Assembly: GCF_002797355.1 (NCBI RefSeq)
Contig: NZ_KZ454939.1
Location: forward strand, 1,459,828 to 1,523,827
Direction: 5' to 3'
From: Bacillus xiapuensis
GTDB lineage: Bacteria; Bacillota; Bacilli; Bacillales; Domibacillaceae
Length of the DNA stretch: 64,000 nt
In this document: positions 7,504 through 15,667 of the stretch, one piece after another
Position numbering within the stretch: position 1 is the stretch's first letter
Layout of the letters: each line of letters opens with the position of its first letter
Notes under the pieces: model-generated
Databases searched by the model: none
Seen by the model: the letters and a program-made list of their open reading frames with translations, nothing else
What the model was told of the DNA's origin: nothing
Position numbers and translations under genes: made by a program

Positions 7504-7708
7504 GCTCTTCCCTCCTATTAGTTGTCTGTCCACTTATAGGTATGTCCTTTTAAAAGGATTCATGACAGGTTCAACTAACGGATGGATTTCTGCGGAAGTG
7601 CAATGGGTCAGTATCTTGGGTAGCGGATTTATAGGAATAATGCGAGCGCATAATTAAGCAGTGATCGCTTAAACTAAGAAGGAATGCTGCTAGTAAAGGA
7701 TGATGACA

Positions 7709-7858
7709 ATGAATAAGAAAAAAGAAAAGCAAGCCATGCCCCATGAAGCAGAAAATAACCAGTCCGCTGCCGGCGAGGAAAGCGGATTAGCGCTGATTCA
7801 AGAACAAATCAGCGACGTTTATAACGAAGGAACCATGGATGAAGAACAGCAACATTGA
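7709..7858 (+). CDS. Small acidic protein, 49 aa
   Basis: This short frame starts MNKKKEKQAMPHEAENNQ, continues SGLALIQEQISDVYNEGTMD, and ends shortly after. It is preceded by AAAGGA at good spacing and followed two bases later by a strong terminator, which together indicate a real single-gene unit. I do not recognise the family. The composition (Lys-rich head, acidic tail, no cysteine, no membrane helix) resembles small Bacillus stress- or spore-associated proteins, but no function can be assigned. Confidence 0.6.
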   Translation: MNKKKEKQAMPHEAENNQSAAGEESGLALIQEQISDVYNEGTMDEEQQH

Positions 7859-7859
7859 A

Positions 7860-7902
7860 GCAAAAAAAAGAAAAGAGTGTTTAGCTCTTTTCTTTTTTTG
7901 CG
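7860..7902. terminator. Bidirectional terminator between the 49-aa gene and the chemoreceptor gene
   Basis: An 18-bp A/T-rich stem, GCAAAAAAAAGAAAAGAG / CTCTTTTCTTTTTTTGC, with a 7-base loop serves the convergent genes on both sides. Confidence 0.8.
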
Positions 7903-7919
7903 CACAAGCAAGCTAAAGC

Positions 7920-9653
7920 TTACAAGCTGAATTTTTCTACAGTCTTCTCAAGACCTTCACATAATTGAAGCAGCCGCTTGTTCGATTCATTTATTTTGTT
8001 CATCGCCTCTTTTTGTTGGTCACAAGCGGCGGCTACTTGGCTCGCTTGATCGGCATTATTTTTTGAGATATCCGCCATGCTGTCCATGGAAGCCACGACC
8101 TCCTCTGAGCCGGCCGATAATTCCTCTGTAACAGCGGAAACTTCTTGAATGTGGTGATTTACCTCATGAATCGAACTTCTAATGTGCTGCAAGGACTCTC
8201 CTACATCCATCACAGTTTTTGTTCCGCTCTCCACCTTTTTCGTGCTGACATCCGCAAGCTGAATGACTTCATCCGTGACGGCTTGCAGCCCTCTCACCAA
8301 TTCTGTGATGTGTTTAGCTGAAACCGTTGATTCTTCTGCGAGTTTTTTTACTTCATTGGCTACAACAGCAAAGCCCTTGCCATGATCACCTGCGCGAGCC
8401 GCTTCGATGGAGGCGTTTAATGCCAATAAATTCGTTTGCTCGGATATAGAAGAGATGACAGAAACCATTTCCTCAATGTTTTTGAATTTATCTCCAAGGT
8501 CCTTGATCTCTTCATTCGACTTAATCACGGATGCCTTTACATCATTAATTTCTGCTACGGCCGCTTTTGTTTGCGTATAACTGTTATCCACTAATTCGGT
8601 TACGCCGTTGCTTGTTTCAGCTATCGAAGAAGATGATTCCGCAATGCGCTGTACGCCAATCGCCATTTCTTCCATTGCTTGAGCGGATTCTGAATGATTA
8701 GTCATCTGTACTTGGCTGCCTTTTGCCATTTGATGCGCATGAGAAACGATCTCTTCATTCGCCGCCTTCACCGATTGCACCTCAGCGGCTAATTCTTTAG
8801 CTGAATTCATAAAGGCAGAGGATGAGGTGTAAATCGATTCTATCATCTTCTTTAAGTGCGATACGGTCGCGGTAAAATTAGCTGTGAAGGTTTGGATTTC
8901 ATCTTCTTTTTTTATTTTAATCTCTGTCACGCTATTTAGCGCTTCTCCAATTCGCCCCTTTGCTAATTCATCTAAACCGGTATTTAACTTCGATAATGGC
9001 TGAAGTGAGCGGTTGATCGAATAGTAAAGAATGAAACAAGCGAGAAGAATAATGACGATCAGCAGGCCGATCATAAAGGGCAATGTTTGCTTTAATGTTT
9101 CAGACTGAATAGAATCAACCTGCTCAGCCGGAATATCGAGGCCCAGCACACCAATGACTTCCCCTTGCTCTGATGTAATCGGAACAAAAACAGATAAATA
9201 TTTTCCAAATTCAGGATCATCGATAATCTCGGTAAATGCCGGCTTTCCTTCTAACGCCGGAGAAACCTGTTTGTTTGAAATAGCAGGCAAAAACTCTCCT
9301 AACTCCGTTGCATCTTTCTCTTCCCCATCGACTAATAATTGCACTTTATCATTTTCAATTCTTACCGTATATAGATACTTGGCGCCTATATGCTGCTTCA
9401 GCTCGTTCAGCTGTTTTCTGATAGCCCAGTATGTCTCATTTTTTTCTGGGTTCTCAGCGAATTTTTGGTAATCCTCCTTATCAATAAAGGAAGCTGCTTG
9501 TTCCCCTAAATGGATTCCTTGACTGCCGATCGTTTTCTCAATGGTGGAATTGGTATGCACCGAAAGAATCAGAACCGCAGCCGCCAATATCAGCAGGAGG
9601 ATAGCGAATGTTACGGCTGTTAATCTGCGAGCGATAAGTGATCTTTTTTTCAT
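7920..9653 (-). CDS. Membrane-bound methyl-accepting chemotaxis protein
   Basis: The 577-residue receptor has membrane helix 1 (about 11-31), an extracellular sensor of the Cache/PAS-like type (32-190), and membrane helix 2 (191-212). A HAMP domain (213-268) is followed by a long cytoplasmic signalling coiled coil with the hairpin-tip block [18 protein letters not shown]. It would signal through CheW/CheA to the flagellar motor. The ligand is unknown, but the sensor segment resembles small-molecule Cache domains ([19 protein letters not shown]). It is a single gene with its own terminator at 7860-7902. Confidence 0.92.
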   Translation of the reverse strand: MKKRSLIARRLTAVTFAILLLILAAAVLILSVHTNSTIEKTIGSQGIHLGEQAASFIDKEDYQKFAENPEKNETYWAIRKQLNELKQHIGAKYLYTVRIENDKVQLLVDGEEKDATELGEFLPAISNKQVSPALEGKPAFTEIIDDPEFGKYLSVFVPITSEQGEVIGVLGLDIPAEQVDSIQSETLKQTLPFMIGLLIVIILLACFILYYSINRSLQPLSKLNTGLDELAKGRIGEALNSVTEIKIKKEDEIQTFTANFTATVSHLKKMIESIYTSSSAFMNSAKELAAEVQSVKAANEEIVSHAHQMAKGSQVQMTNHSESAQAMEEMAIGVQRIAESSSSIAETSNGVTELVDNSYTQTKAAVAEINDVKASVIKSNEEIKDLGDKFKNIEEMVSVISSISEQTNLLALNASIEAARAGDHGKGFAVVANEVKKLAEESTVSAKHITELVRGLQAVTDEVIQLADVSTKKVESGTKTVMDVGESLQHIRSSIHEVNHHIQEVSAVTEELSAGSEEVVASMDSMADISKNNADQASQVAAACDQQKEAMNKINESNKRLLQLCEGLEKTVEKFSL

Positions 9654-9900
9654 TGAATACAGTGATTCTCCCTTCAGTAGTGTATCATCAATATTTCCGT
9701 AAGCTTATAGGCCATTATTTCCCCGGCAAGCGCAGAAACTGACATAAATCTGCTTTTGCTTCCAGGTTATAAGAAAAATGCTGGCGATTTTTAGACTCCT
9801 TGGAAATACTTTAATATTATAATGGAAAAAGGGCCGAGGAGGAACAAAAAATGGACATATGTGATAAGATAAAGATAGGTTTCTTGAAGGGAGTGTTTTC

Positions 9901-10545
9901 ATGGCAAATACCCATGTATTTTCCCGCGGAGAGGAGATCGCTAACTCCATCACTCATGGGGTTGGAGCTGTTTTCAGCATCGCGGCTCTAACATTGCTGA
10001 TCGCTTTGTCCAGCATTTATGGAAATGTGTGGCATGTGGTTAGCTTTATGGTTTTTGGTATTACCATGCTGCTGCTTTATTTATCCTCTACATTAGTGCA
10101 CAGTTTCCCGCGGGGAAAGGTCAAAGATTTATTCGAAATTTTCGACCACTCGTCCATTTATTTATTTATCGCGGGCACCTATACGCCATTTCTGTTCTTA
10201 GCTGTCAAAGGAACTCTCGGATGGACATTATTTGGGGTCATTTGGGGGCTGGCACTGATCGGCACGGTCTTTAAATGCTTCTATGTAAAGAGATTTTTAA
10301 AAACATCTACTATATTATACGTTGTCATGGGCTGGCTGATTGTGTTTGCCTGGGAACCGCTCATACAAAATATTTCGTCAAACAGTGTTGTTTTGTTAGT
10401 TACTGGCGGCATTTTGTATACGATTGGAGCGGTATTCTATGTATGGAGAGGCTTTAAATTTCATCATATGATTTGGCATTTGTTTGTGTTAGCCGGAAGT
10501 GTTTCTCACTTCTTTTCCGTGCTTTACTTATTGCCAGGCATTTAA
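9901..10545 (+). CDS. PAQR / hemolysin III family membrane protein (TrhA-type)
   Basis: The 214-residue protein has seven predicted membrane helices and the conserved polar residues of the family. The N-terminal EEIANSITH (residues 11-19), the SSTLVHS segment, and the C-terminal HHMIWHLFVLAGSVSHF cluster supply Ser/His/Asp residues for a zinc site. Bacterial members influence membrane energetics and were first named for haemolytic activity in heterologous hosts. AAGGGAGTG precedes the ATG. A terminator follows immediately, so it is monocistronic. Confidence 0.88.
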   Translation: MANTHVFSRGEEIANSITHGVGAVFSIAALTLLIALSSIYGNVWHVVSFMVFGITMLLLYLSSTLVHSFPRGKVKDLFEIFDHSSIYLFIAGTYTPFLFLAVKGTLGWTLFGVIWGLALIGTVFKCFYVKRFLKTSTILYVVMGWLIVFAWEPLIQNISSNSVVLLVTGGILYTIGAVFYVWRGFKFHHMIWHLFVLAGSVSHFFSVLYLLPGI

Positions 10546-10576
10546 AAAAGAATCGCTCAACTGGCGATTCTTTTTT
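10544..10576 (+). terminator. Terminator after the PAQR gene
   Basis: AAAAAAGAATCGC pairs with GCGATTCTTTTTT around a short loop and starts inside the stop codon region. Confidence 0.85.
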
Positions 10577-10643
10577 ATCATTCTCAGCTGTTGCGCCACC
10601 ATAAGCGCATGAACTGCTAATTAAATGAATAGGAGGATTCCAC

Positions 10644-11351
10644 ATGGAGCCAATAAAAGCGGAACAATTGACCTTTACTCAGGGCGTCAAAGACTGCATT
10701 CCCACATTATTGGGATACATCAGTATAGGCTTTGCAGCGGGGGTTATCGGAGTATCCTCCGGGCTTAGCATATTGGAAATTGCGCTTTTGTCCGCGCTTG
10801 TATACGCAGGTGCCGCTCAATTTATCATTTCCGGGATGCTGGCGACTTCAAGCGGGGCTGCTGCCATTATTTTCACAACTTTTATCATTAATTTACGTCA
10901 TCTTTTATTAAGCGCTACACTAGCTCCTCACTTTTCTCAATATTCTGTATGGAAAAACATCGGGATAGGATCACTTGTGACCGATGAATCATTCGGGGTT
11001 GCCGCCAGCCGGATCTTTAGTGGAAAAGCGGTAAATGACCGCTGGATGAACGGATTGAACATCACCGCTTATGTCTCTTGGGTTGCATCCTGCATTCTTG
11101 GCGCGCTACTGGGCAAGTGGGTGCCGGATCCGGAAGCGTATGGATTGGATTTTGCTTTAACAGCGATGTTCATTGCTTTACTCGTTTTACAATTGGAGAG
11201 CCTCAAGCGGTCACAGGTAAAACATAACTTATTTTTAATGACTTCCATGGTCATCTGTATGTATGCTCTCTCTTTCTTCTTCTCCATTGATGTTGCTGTC
11301 ATTCTTTCCACCTTAATTGTGGCAACGATTGGTGTGGTGACTCGACCATGA
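10644..11351 (+). CDS. azlC: AzlC-type branched-chain amino-acid exporter, large subunit
   Basis: This 235-residue membrane protein shows the AzlC hallmarks: PTLLGYISIGFAAGVIG near the N-terminus and LVYAGAAQFIISGML (about residues 51-65), then INLRHLLLSATLAP. AzlC works with the small AzlD subunit to export branched-chain amino acids or analogues such as azaleucine. The stop codon overlaps the azlD start in ATGA, indicating translational coupling. AGGAGG precedes the ATG. Confidence 0.93.
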   Translation: MEPIKAEQLTFTQGVKDCIPTLLGYISIGFAAGVIGVSSGLSILEIALLSALVYAGAAQFIISGMLATSSGAAAIIFTTFIINLRHLLLSATLAPHFSQYSVWKNIGIGSLVTDESFGVAASRIFSGKAVNDRWMNGLNITAYVSWVASCILGALLGKWVPDPEAYGLDFALTAMFIALLVLQLESLKRSQVKHNLFLMTSMVICMYALSFFFSIDVAVILSTLIVATIGVVTRP

Positions 11352-11674
11352 CGGTTCATCCCTTTGTTTTATTAGTTATTATCGGCTGTGCGCTTGTGAC
11401 GCTTGTCCCTAGAGTCGCTCCTTTCCTGATTGTCCGGAAGCTGCGCCTGCCTCAAGCGGTTATGACATGGCTTTCCTTCATCCCTGTTTGCATATTGACT
11501 GCACTCGTAATAGGAAGTGTGCTGACGAAAAATTCTGCCCAGCGGCCCAAGGTGGATTCAGAAACCTTTTTAGTCTTAATGCCCACTATACTTATCGCTT
11601 TATGGACGAAAAGCCTGCTGATAACTGTCATTTTTGGTGTGGCGGCGATGGCAGCTTTAAGAGCTTTCCTGTAA
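11348..11674 (+). CDS. azlD: AzlD-type branched-chain amino-acid exporter, small subunit
   Basis: The 108-residue protein has three to four membrane helices, with the family's LVTLVPRVAPFLIVRKLRLP near the N-terminus and MTWLSFIPVCILTALV in the middle. It overlaps azlC by 4 bp (ATGA) and is the last gene of the pair, followed by a strong terminator. Confidence 0.92.
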   Translation: MTVHPFVLLVIIGCALVTLVPRVAPFLIVRKLRLPQAVMTWLSFIPVCILTALVIGSVLTKNSAQRPKVDSETFLVLMPTILIALWTKSLLITVIFGVAAMAALRAFL

Positions 11675-11702
11675 ATATCTTCCCTAAAGGGAGGTCATAT
11701 AA

Positions 11703-11744
11703 AAAGAGAACTCTATGGGAAATACGTCCAAAAGAGTTCTCTTT
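11703..11744 (+). terminator. Terminator after azlCD
   Basis: AAAGAGAACTCT and AGAGTTCTCTTT form a 12-bp perfect stem with an 18-base loop, 29 bp after the azlD stop. Confidence 0.8.
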
Positions 11745-11783
11745 GTTAAATTGAATTCTATCCATGTTTACTTAGCCAGCTCG

Positions 11784-11843
11784 CTAGGCAGAATCCTTCC
11801 AAATATATAATGCATTCAGTAATTTTGTTTGAAATTTAATCAT
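11784..11843 (-). CDS. Possible 19-aa peptide downstream of the YrzI-type gene
   Basis: A very short frame (MIKFQTKLLNALYIWKDSA) has an excellent ribosome binding site, AGAAAGGAG, nine bases before its ATG. It lies 30 bp downstream of the YrzI-type frame on the same strand. No family is recognised. The good initiation site is the only evidence. Confidence 0.3.
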   Translation of the reverse strand: MIKFQTKLLNALYIWKDSA

Positions 11844-11873
11844 ATGAACATTCTCCTTTCTTGTTTTTCATTT

Positions 11874-12017
11874 TTAGAACAGCCGTTGAATTTCGTCGGA
11901 TTGTTTGTATTGCAATTCTTCATAAATCTCTTTCACGCGCTGTTCGTGAAAATAGTCTTCCATCGTTTTTTGACGTCTTTTAATCGTGATGGTGGCAAAA
12001 ATCAGATTGATCGTCAC
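11874..12017 (-). CDS. YrzI-family small protein (Bac_small_YrzI), 47 aa
   Basis: The frame begins with GTG and reads MTINLIFATITIKRRQKTM followed by a charged helical tail ending EIQRLF. The opening hydrophobic strand MT-NL-F-T-TIK-R and the Glu/Lys-rich tail match the YrzI family of small Bacillus proteins, described as probable sporulation-related products. GGGAGGTGAG precedes the GTG. In other bacilli these genes often occur in tandem, which fits the tiny frame that follows. A strong hairpin lies just upstream at 12096-12123. Confidence 0.72.
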   Translation of the reverse strand: MTINLIFATITIKRRQKTMEDYFHEQRVKEIYEELQYKQSDEIQRLF

Positions 12018-12095
12018 TCGTACTCACCTCCCTTCAGAAAGCAAATCATGCTTCTGCCTAGGAAGTAACGGATGAAAGCTGGCCAAATGGTAAAT

Positions 12096-12123
12096 GGCGG
12101 CTGGCGAAATAACGCCAGCCGCC
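12096..12123. repeat. G+C-rich hairpin upstream of the YrzI-type gene
   Basis: GGCGGCTGGCG and CGCCAGCCGCC form an 11-bp perfect stem with a 6-base loop. There is no clear T tract on either side, so it may be an attenuator or leader hairpin, or a weak terminator for the PH-domain gene transcript. Confidence 0.55.
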
Positions 12124-12206
12124 TCTCTAAGTATATCCATTCCTTCAAATAAATAGCAACACTATTCTAAAAAAACAAAAAGGGGCATTTCGCTCATTTA
12201 TAAAGG

Positions 12207-12581
12207 CTACAGAACATATGCTGCTAATGTCCGCTGTACTTCGAATATGCTGTTATCCTTCCTGAATTGTTTAGCGACCGGATTTTCCACACCAGAAATC
12301 CAAATTAACAATTCAGCTTCTAAATCAAATGTTCCAGCTGTTTCTACGCTGAAGTGAGTAATATTGCGATAAGGAATGGAGTGATATTCCATCTTTTTCC
12401 CTGTCATTCCCTGCTTGTCGATAAGGATTAACCGCTTATTGCTAAATACAATTAAATCGCGCAAAATTTGAAATGCCTTCTCTATCTGCTCTCCATCCGC
12501 TATAATCAATTTCAGCGTTTTTTCTACCTTTTTAATATCCGCTTCTGTGGCATTGCCAATTAATCCATCAAATAATCCCAT
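12207..12581 (-). CDS. Bacterial PH-domain protein (bPH_1 type)
   Basis: The 124-residue protein starts MGLFDGLIGNATEADIKKV and contains FSNKRLILIDKQGMTGKKMEYHSIPY-type strands and HFSVETAGTFDLEAEL, the signature of the short bacterial pleckstrin-homology-like proteins common in Firmicutes. Their role is unknown; they form oligomeric rings. The ATG at 12581 is chosen because GGAG lies eight bases upstream. The gene follows rtp on the same strand after 27 bp and is probably co-transcribed with it. Confidence 0.85.
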   Translation of the reverse strand: MGLFDGLIGNATEADIKKVEKTLKLIIADGEQIEKAFQILRDLIVFSNKRLILIDKQGMTGKKMEYHSIPYRNITHFSVETAGTFDLEAELLIWISGVENPVAKQFRKDNSIFEVQRTLAAYVL

Positions 12582-12608
12582 TGATTTCACTCCTTATGCT
12601 GCTGTTGA

Positions 12609-12968
12609 TTAAAATATATCTTCCAGAGCTTTTCTTAACAATCCTATGCTGCGGTCGAGATCTGTTTTTACTTGCTTTTTATATAGCTTTGCTTTTTCAT
12701 AATCCGCAAATTGGTAAATGACCACTTCCTTGTATTTCGCCCCTTCTTGCAGCTTTTTATGCCTTTTCAAAATGCCGTCATCAATTAATTCGTGAAGGGA
12801 TCGATAAATTTCTGAATGATTCGGTTCATACCCAAATTGTTTAAACGTCGCTTTTAATTCATCCATCGCTTGCATGCCATACAAACGATTTTCCTCAACA
12901 AAATGAATCATGAATAATTTCAAAAACGCCCGCTGCTTGATTAAAAATTTCCCTTCGCCCCTCGCCAT
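12609..12968 (-). CDS. rtp: Replication termination protein (RTP)
   Basis: The 119-residue protein matches B. subtilis RTP along its length from my memory of that sequence. It has FLIKQRAFLKLFMI (winged-helix helix 1), ENRLYGMQAMDEL, EPNHSEIYRSLHELIDDGIL (the recognition-helix region), EGAKYKEVVIYQF (wing) and a C-terminal dimerisation helix AKLYKKQVKTDLDRSIGLLR. RTP dimers bind Ter sites in pairs and block the replicative helicase in one direction, forming the fork trap. Ter-like sites occur in the window, the nearest starting about 90 bp upstream of this gene. Start supported by AAAGGACGG and by homology. Confidence 0.95.
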   Translation of the reverse strand: MARGEGKFLIKQRAFLKLFMIHFVEENRLYGMQAMDELKATFKQFGYEPNHSEIYRSLHELIDDGILKRHKKLQEGAKYKEVVIYQFADYEKAKLYKKQVKTDLDRSIGLLRKALEDIF

Positions 12969-13056
12969 AAGAGCTTCACCGTCCTTTAGATGCTTGTCGG
13001 AAGATTTTATATGTATATTGTAGCAAATATGGAGCGATGTAACTACTGTTTTTCAT

Positions 13057-13088
13057 ATTTTGAATTTTGCACATAGTGAAATAAGATC
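13057..13088 (-). promoter_or_regulatory. Putative replication terminator (Ter) site 1, next to rtp
   Basis: The core TGAATTTTGCACAT (13061-13074) continues into AGTGAAATAAGATC. Read on the minus strand, GATCTTATTTCACTATG fits the recalled B. subtilis Ter consensus KMACTAANWNNNCTATG with two mismatches. It then continues GTGCAAAAT where the consensus has GTACYAAAT. The site lies between the end of the spore operon and rtp. On the published A/B-site model this orientation should block forks moving rightwards in window coordinates. Confidence 0.7.
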
Positions 13089-13090
13089 GA

Positions 13091-13120
13091 GCGAGCATCT
13101 TAGGCTTTACAGATGCTCGC
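13091..13120 (-). terminator. Terminator of the spoVAD/DUF421 operon
   Basis: GCGAGCATCT and AGATGCTCGC form a 10-bp perfect stem directly at the DUF421 stop codon. Confidence 0.75.
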
Positions 13121-13980
13121 TAGCTTTGTAAATATGGGGTGACTTTATGGATGACTTCTCGCAGCGCCGCAGCGTTTTGCTCATACATTTTCTTCGTTTT
13201 AGTACAATTGGTTGAAAGTGCAAATGACTCCATATCCGCCGCGAACTTTTTTAAATTCGCCAATAATAATGGTCTTTCTTGAGGTGTTGGTGTTTGCAGC
13301 TGATCATCGTATACATCAACATCAAGCTCTCCATAGGTATTCACTTGTCCGATAAATACATTCTCCAGAGAAACTCCCGCTGCCTCCAGCTGTTCATTGA
13401 GCCACTCTTTTGTCTTCCCGCTTTCAGCAAGCGAGTCCAAGAGCAATCGGCCGTCCATGATGATCGTATGGGGCTCTTTTTCGTTTAGTTGCGGAAGATT
13501 TAAATCTTTTCTCGTCAGCGGCTGTTTGTCTTTCTTTAATAAAGTGTTTAGGCTGCCGTCATGCTCTAAAACGGCATATTCCACATCGGTAATGGAAAAA
13601 ATATTGTTTTTCCGCAAAAGCGACAGCAATTCATCAATCGTATATTTTTCCTTCTTTAAGTTCTCTTCCAGCACTTTTCCGTCTTTAATAAAAATGGTGG
13701 ACGACCCTTCCACTACCCCGCGAAATGCCTTGCTTTTTAAAGCAAGATAACCCGCTAGCAGAGGAATCAGCCCCCAAATAACAATCGCCACTAATCCGTC
13801 TAAAACAGAACGTTCACGAACCAAGGATACTTCAGCAGCAATGCTGCCGATTGTAATGCCCGTGATATATTCAAAAAAGGACAATTGAGATATTTGCCGC
13901 TTGCCAATTAACTTCGTGATAATAAACAATACAATGAGAAAAGAAAGGGAGCGAAGTGTAACATCTAACCACTGTGGCAT
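13120..13980 (-). CDS. DUF421 (YetF-type) membrane protein with C-terminal DUF1657-like extension
   Basis: This 286-residue protein has two or three N-terminal membrane helices (within residues 8-85) with FFEYITGITIGSIAA, followed by the DUF421 cytoplasmic domain (about 85-225). It is longer than ordinary YetF (about 230 residues). The extra C-terminal part (SFALSTNCTKTKKMYEQNAA) aligns with the DUF1657 proteins encoded just upstream (SFVLATDNQQAKQLFQTAAS). It is the last gene of the DUF1657-spoVAD-DUF1657-yetF unit. Genes of this type in mobile spoVA operons raise spore heat resistance. AAAGGAG precedes the ATG. Confidence 0.85.
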   Translation of the reverse strand: MPQWLDVTLRSLSFLIVLFIITKLIGKRQISQLSFFEYITGITIGSIAAEVSLVRERSVLDGLVAIVIWGLIPLLAGYLALKSKAFRGVVEGSSTIFIKDGKVLEENLKKEKYTIDELLSLLRKNNIFSITDVEYAVLEHDGSLNTLLKKDKQPLTRKDLNLPQLNEKEPHTIIMDGRLLLDSLAESGKTKEWLNEQLEAAGVSLENVFIGQVNTYGELDVDVYDDQLQTPTPQERPLLLANLKKFAADMESFALSTNCTKTKKMYEQNAAALREVIHKVTPYLQS

Positions 13981-14002
13981 TCGTAATCTCCTTTACTTAT
14001 GC

Positions 14003-14209
14003 TTAAAATCCTTGATATTGCGGCTCTGCCTTTTCCAGTTCATAGATCCGCTGATTCATTCGAGAAATCACGTCATGCAGTGTTTCCATGCTTTCGTGAA
14101 AGACTCTCTGCGACTCCTGATCCTGCGACAGCATAGCCAGCTTGCTGAACACAGCTTCCGCATGCTTTAAACCCGCTGTACACGTCTTTACATCAGATGC
14201 GACCGTCAT
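14003..14209 (-). CDS. DUF1657 protein, second copy (68 aa)
   Basis: The helical 68-residue protein starts MTVASDVKTCTAGLKHAEAV and ends EKAEPQYQGF. It has the same length and the same C-terminal EEPQY-type motif as the first DUF1657 copy at 15285-15491. Start chosen at 14209, where GGAGGG lies six bases upstream; a longer frame has no ribosome binding site. It sits 13 bp after spoVAD and 22 bp before the DUF421 gene, as in spoVA2mob operons. Molecular function is unknown. Confidence 0.87.
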   Translation of the reverse strand: MTVASDVKTCTAGLKHAEAVFSKLAMLSQDQESQRVFHESMETLHDVISRMNQRIYELEKAEPQYQGF

Positions 14210-14222
14210 AGGGAACCCTCCT

Positions 14223-15227
14223 TTAAGGCTGATATTCAATCGAAACCGCATGAGCAATGCACGGTATCGATTCATTTTGCTGGTAGGACAGCGGTGAAAG
14301 CAAAGCGCCGGTTGCTACTATAAGAATTCTTTTCAGCTCTCCCTTTTTCATGCGCTTCAGCAGATGACCGTACCCGACCACAGCCGAGCAGCCCGCTCCG
14401 CTCGCCCCTGAAAATACCGGCTGGCTGTCCTTATAAATCATGAGCCCGCAGTCTTGAAATTGCCTGTCCGTAATGGAAATCCCCCGCTCCGTCAGCATTT
14501 CAAAAGCAATTCTGCGTCCGATAGAACCTAAATCGCCGGTGACAATTAAATCATAATGCGCCGGATCGAGCTTTAAAGAAGTTAAGTGGCTGATAATCGT
14601 ATCAACGGCTGCTGGGGCCATCGCTCCCCCCATATTGAAAGGGTCTGTTAATCCCATATCAATTACTTTCCCGATCGTGGCCGAAACCACCCTTGGACCA
14701 TCCCCCTCCTGCGCCACAATGGCAGCGCCGGCTCCTGTTACCGTCCATTGTGAAGTAGGCGGCTTTTGGCCGCCATACTCAGTGGGATAACGAAATTGCT
14801 TCTCTACCGCTGCGTTGTGGCTGGAGGCAGCGGTTAAAATATAATGAGCCCCTTTGCTGTTAATAATGAAAGAGCTTAAAGCCAGACCCTCCATAGACGT
14901 TGAACAAGCGCCGAATAACCCGATATAAGGCACTCCAAGCGTTCTCGCCGAAAAGCTAGTCGGGGTGATTTGATTAATTAAATCTCCGCCGAAGAAAAAT
15001 TCGATATCTTCCTTCTGCAATTTCGCTTTTTCAATTGCCCGGAAAGAAGCATCTTCAATTAACTTTTTATGGGCTTTTTCATATGTTTCCTGCCCTAGCC
15101 ACAAGTCGCCATGAAGAACATCAAAATCTTCGGCGATCCGTCCATTTCCTTCAAACGGCCCCCCGACGGTTCCAGTAGAAATGATTACCGGCTTGTTCTC
15201 AAAGACCCATGTTCGCTTTCTTTCCAC
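14223..15227 (-). CDS. spoVAD: SpoVAD-family spore protein
   Basis: The 334-residue protein closely follows SpoVAD in order and length: RKRTWVFENKPVIISTGTVG, FGACSTSMEGLALSS, SSHNAAVEKQFRYPTEYGGQ, DPFNMGGAMAPAA, and VATGALLSP near the end. SpoVAD has a thiolase-like fold, sits at the inner membrane of the spore and binds dipicolinic acid for uptake during sporulation. GTG at 15227 is preferred: GGAGG precedes it and homology begins there. The usual partners SpoVAC and SpoVAEb are not encoded here. A Ter-like sequence fills the short gap to the upstream DUF1657 gene. Confidence 0.92.
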   Translation of the reverse strand: MERKRTWVFENKPVIISTGTVGGPFEGNGRIAEDFDVLHGDLWLGQETYEKAHKKLIEDASFRAIEKAKLQKEDIEFFFGGDLINQITPTSFSARTLGVPYIGLFGACSTSMEGLALSSFIINSKGAHYILTAASSHNAAVEKQFRYPTEYGGQKPPTSQWTVTGAGAAIVAQEGDGPRVVSATIGKVIDMGLTDPFNMGGAMAPAAVDTIISHLTSLKLDPAHYDLIVTGDLGSIGRRIAFEMLTERGISITDRQFQDCGLMIYKDSQPVFSGASGAGCSAVVGYGHLLKRMKKGELKRILIVATGALLSPLSYQQNESIPCIAHAVSIEYQP

Positions 15228-15257
15228 CCTATCCCGCACCTCCAGCACTTAATTCTT

Positions 15258-15290
15258 TAATTGTGAATTTTGCACATAATGCTTTTATTC
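15258..15290 (-). promoter_or_regulatory. Putative Ter site 2, inside the spore operon
   Basis: The 14-mer TGAATTTTGCACAT (15264-15277) recurs here exactly, in the same orientation as site 1. The minus strand continues as TTATGTGCAAAATTC. The half corresponding to the A site is less like the recalled consensus (about four mismatches). It lies between spoVAD and the first DUF1657 gene. Confidence 0.55.
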
Positions 15291-15491
15291 ACTTTTGTAT
15301 TGCGGCTCCTCTTGTTCCACTTCGTTAATTCTTGGCTGCAGCGTATCAATCACCGTTTGTGTTTGGCTCGCTGCCGTTTGGAACAATTGCTTAGCTTGCT
15401 GGTTATCTGTCGCTAAAACGAAGCTTTCTAAGCTGGCTTGTGCGCTTTTCAATCCTGCCATCGTTGTTTTCAAATCGTTGATTACAGTCAT
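15285..15491 (-). CDS. DUF1657 protein, first copy (68 aa)
   Basis: The 68-residue helical protein starts MTVINDLKTTMAGLKSAQAS and ends EQEEPQYKSE, a clear DUF1657 member and paralogue of the 14003 gene. TAAGGAGG precedes the ATG. It is the first gene of the spore operon, as in the mobile spoVA2mob operons where a DUF1657 gene leads. No convincing forespore (SigG) promoter could be placed by eye upstream. Confidence 0.87.
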   Translation of the reverse strand: MTVINDLKTTMAGLKSAQASLESFVLATDNQQAKQLFQTAASQTQTVIDTLQPRINEVEQEEPQYKSE

Positions 15492-15667
15492 GGTCAGTTC
15501 CTCCTTATGGTCAGTTCCCTACTAGTTTAAACAAACAGAGGCAATTTATTTTTGGAAATTTGCGGTATTTAACATGATAAATGATCATTTTTTGCTTCTT
15601 TTTTCATTCTGTATGCTAAAATATTTTAAATTGCCTATTTACATAACTGTGTACTGGAGGTAGCAAA

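Noticed and set aside
7562-7660. A 31-codon plus-strand frame beginning MTGSTNGWISAEVQW.
   Set aside because: The AAAGGA sequence is only three bases from the ATG and there is no other support.
9857-9880. GGACATATGTGATAAGATAAAG partly resembles Ter site 1.
   Set aside because: It lacks the TGAATTTTGCACAT core and is better explained as promoter DNA of the PAQR gene.
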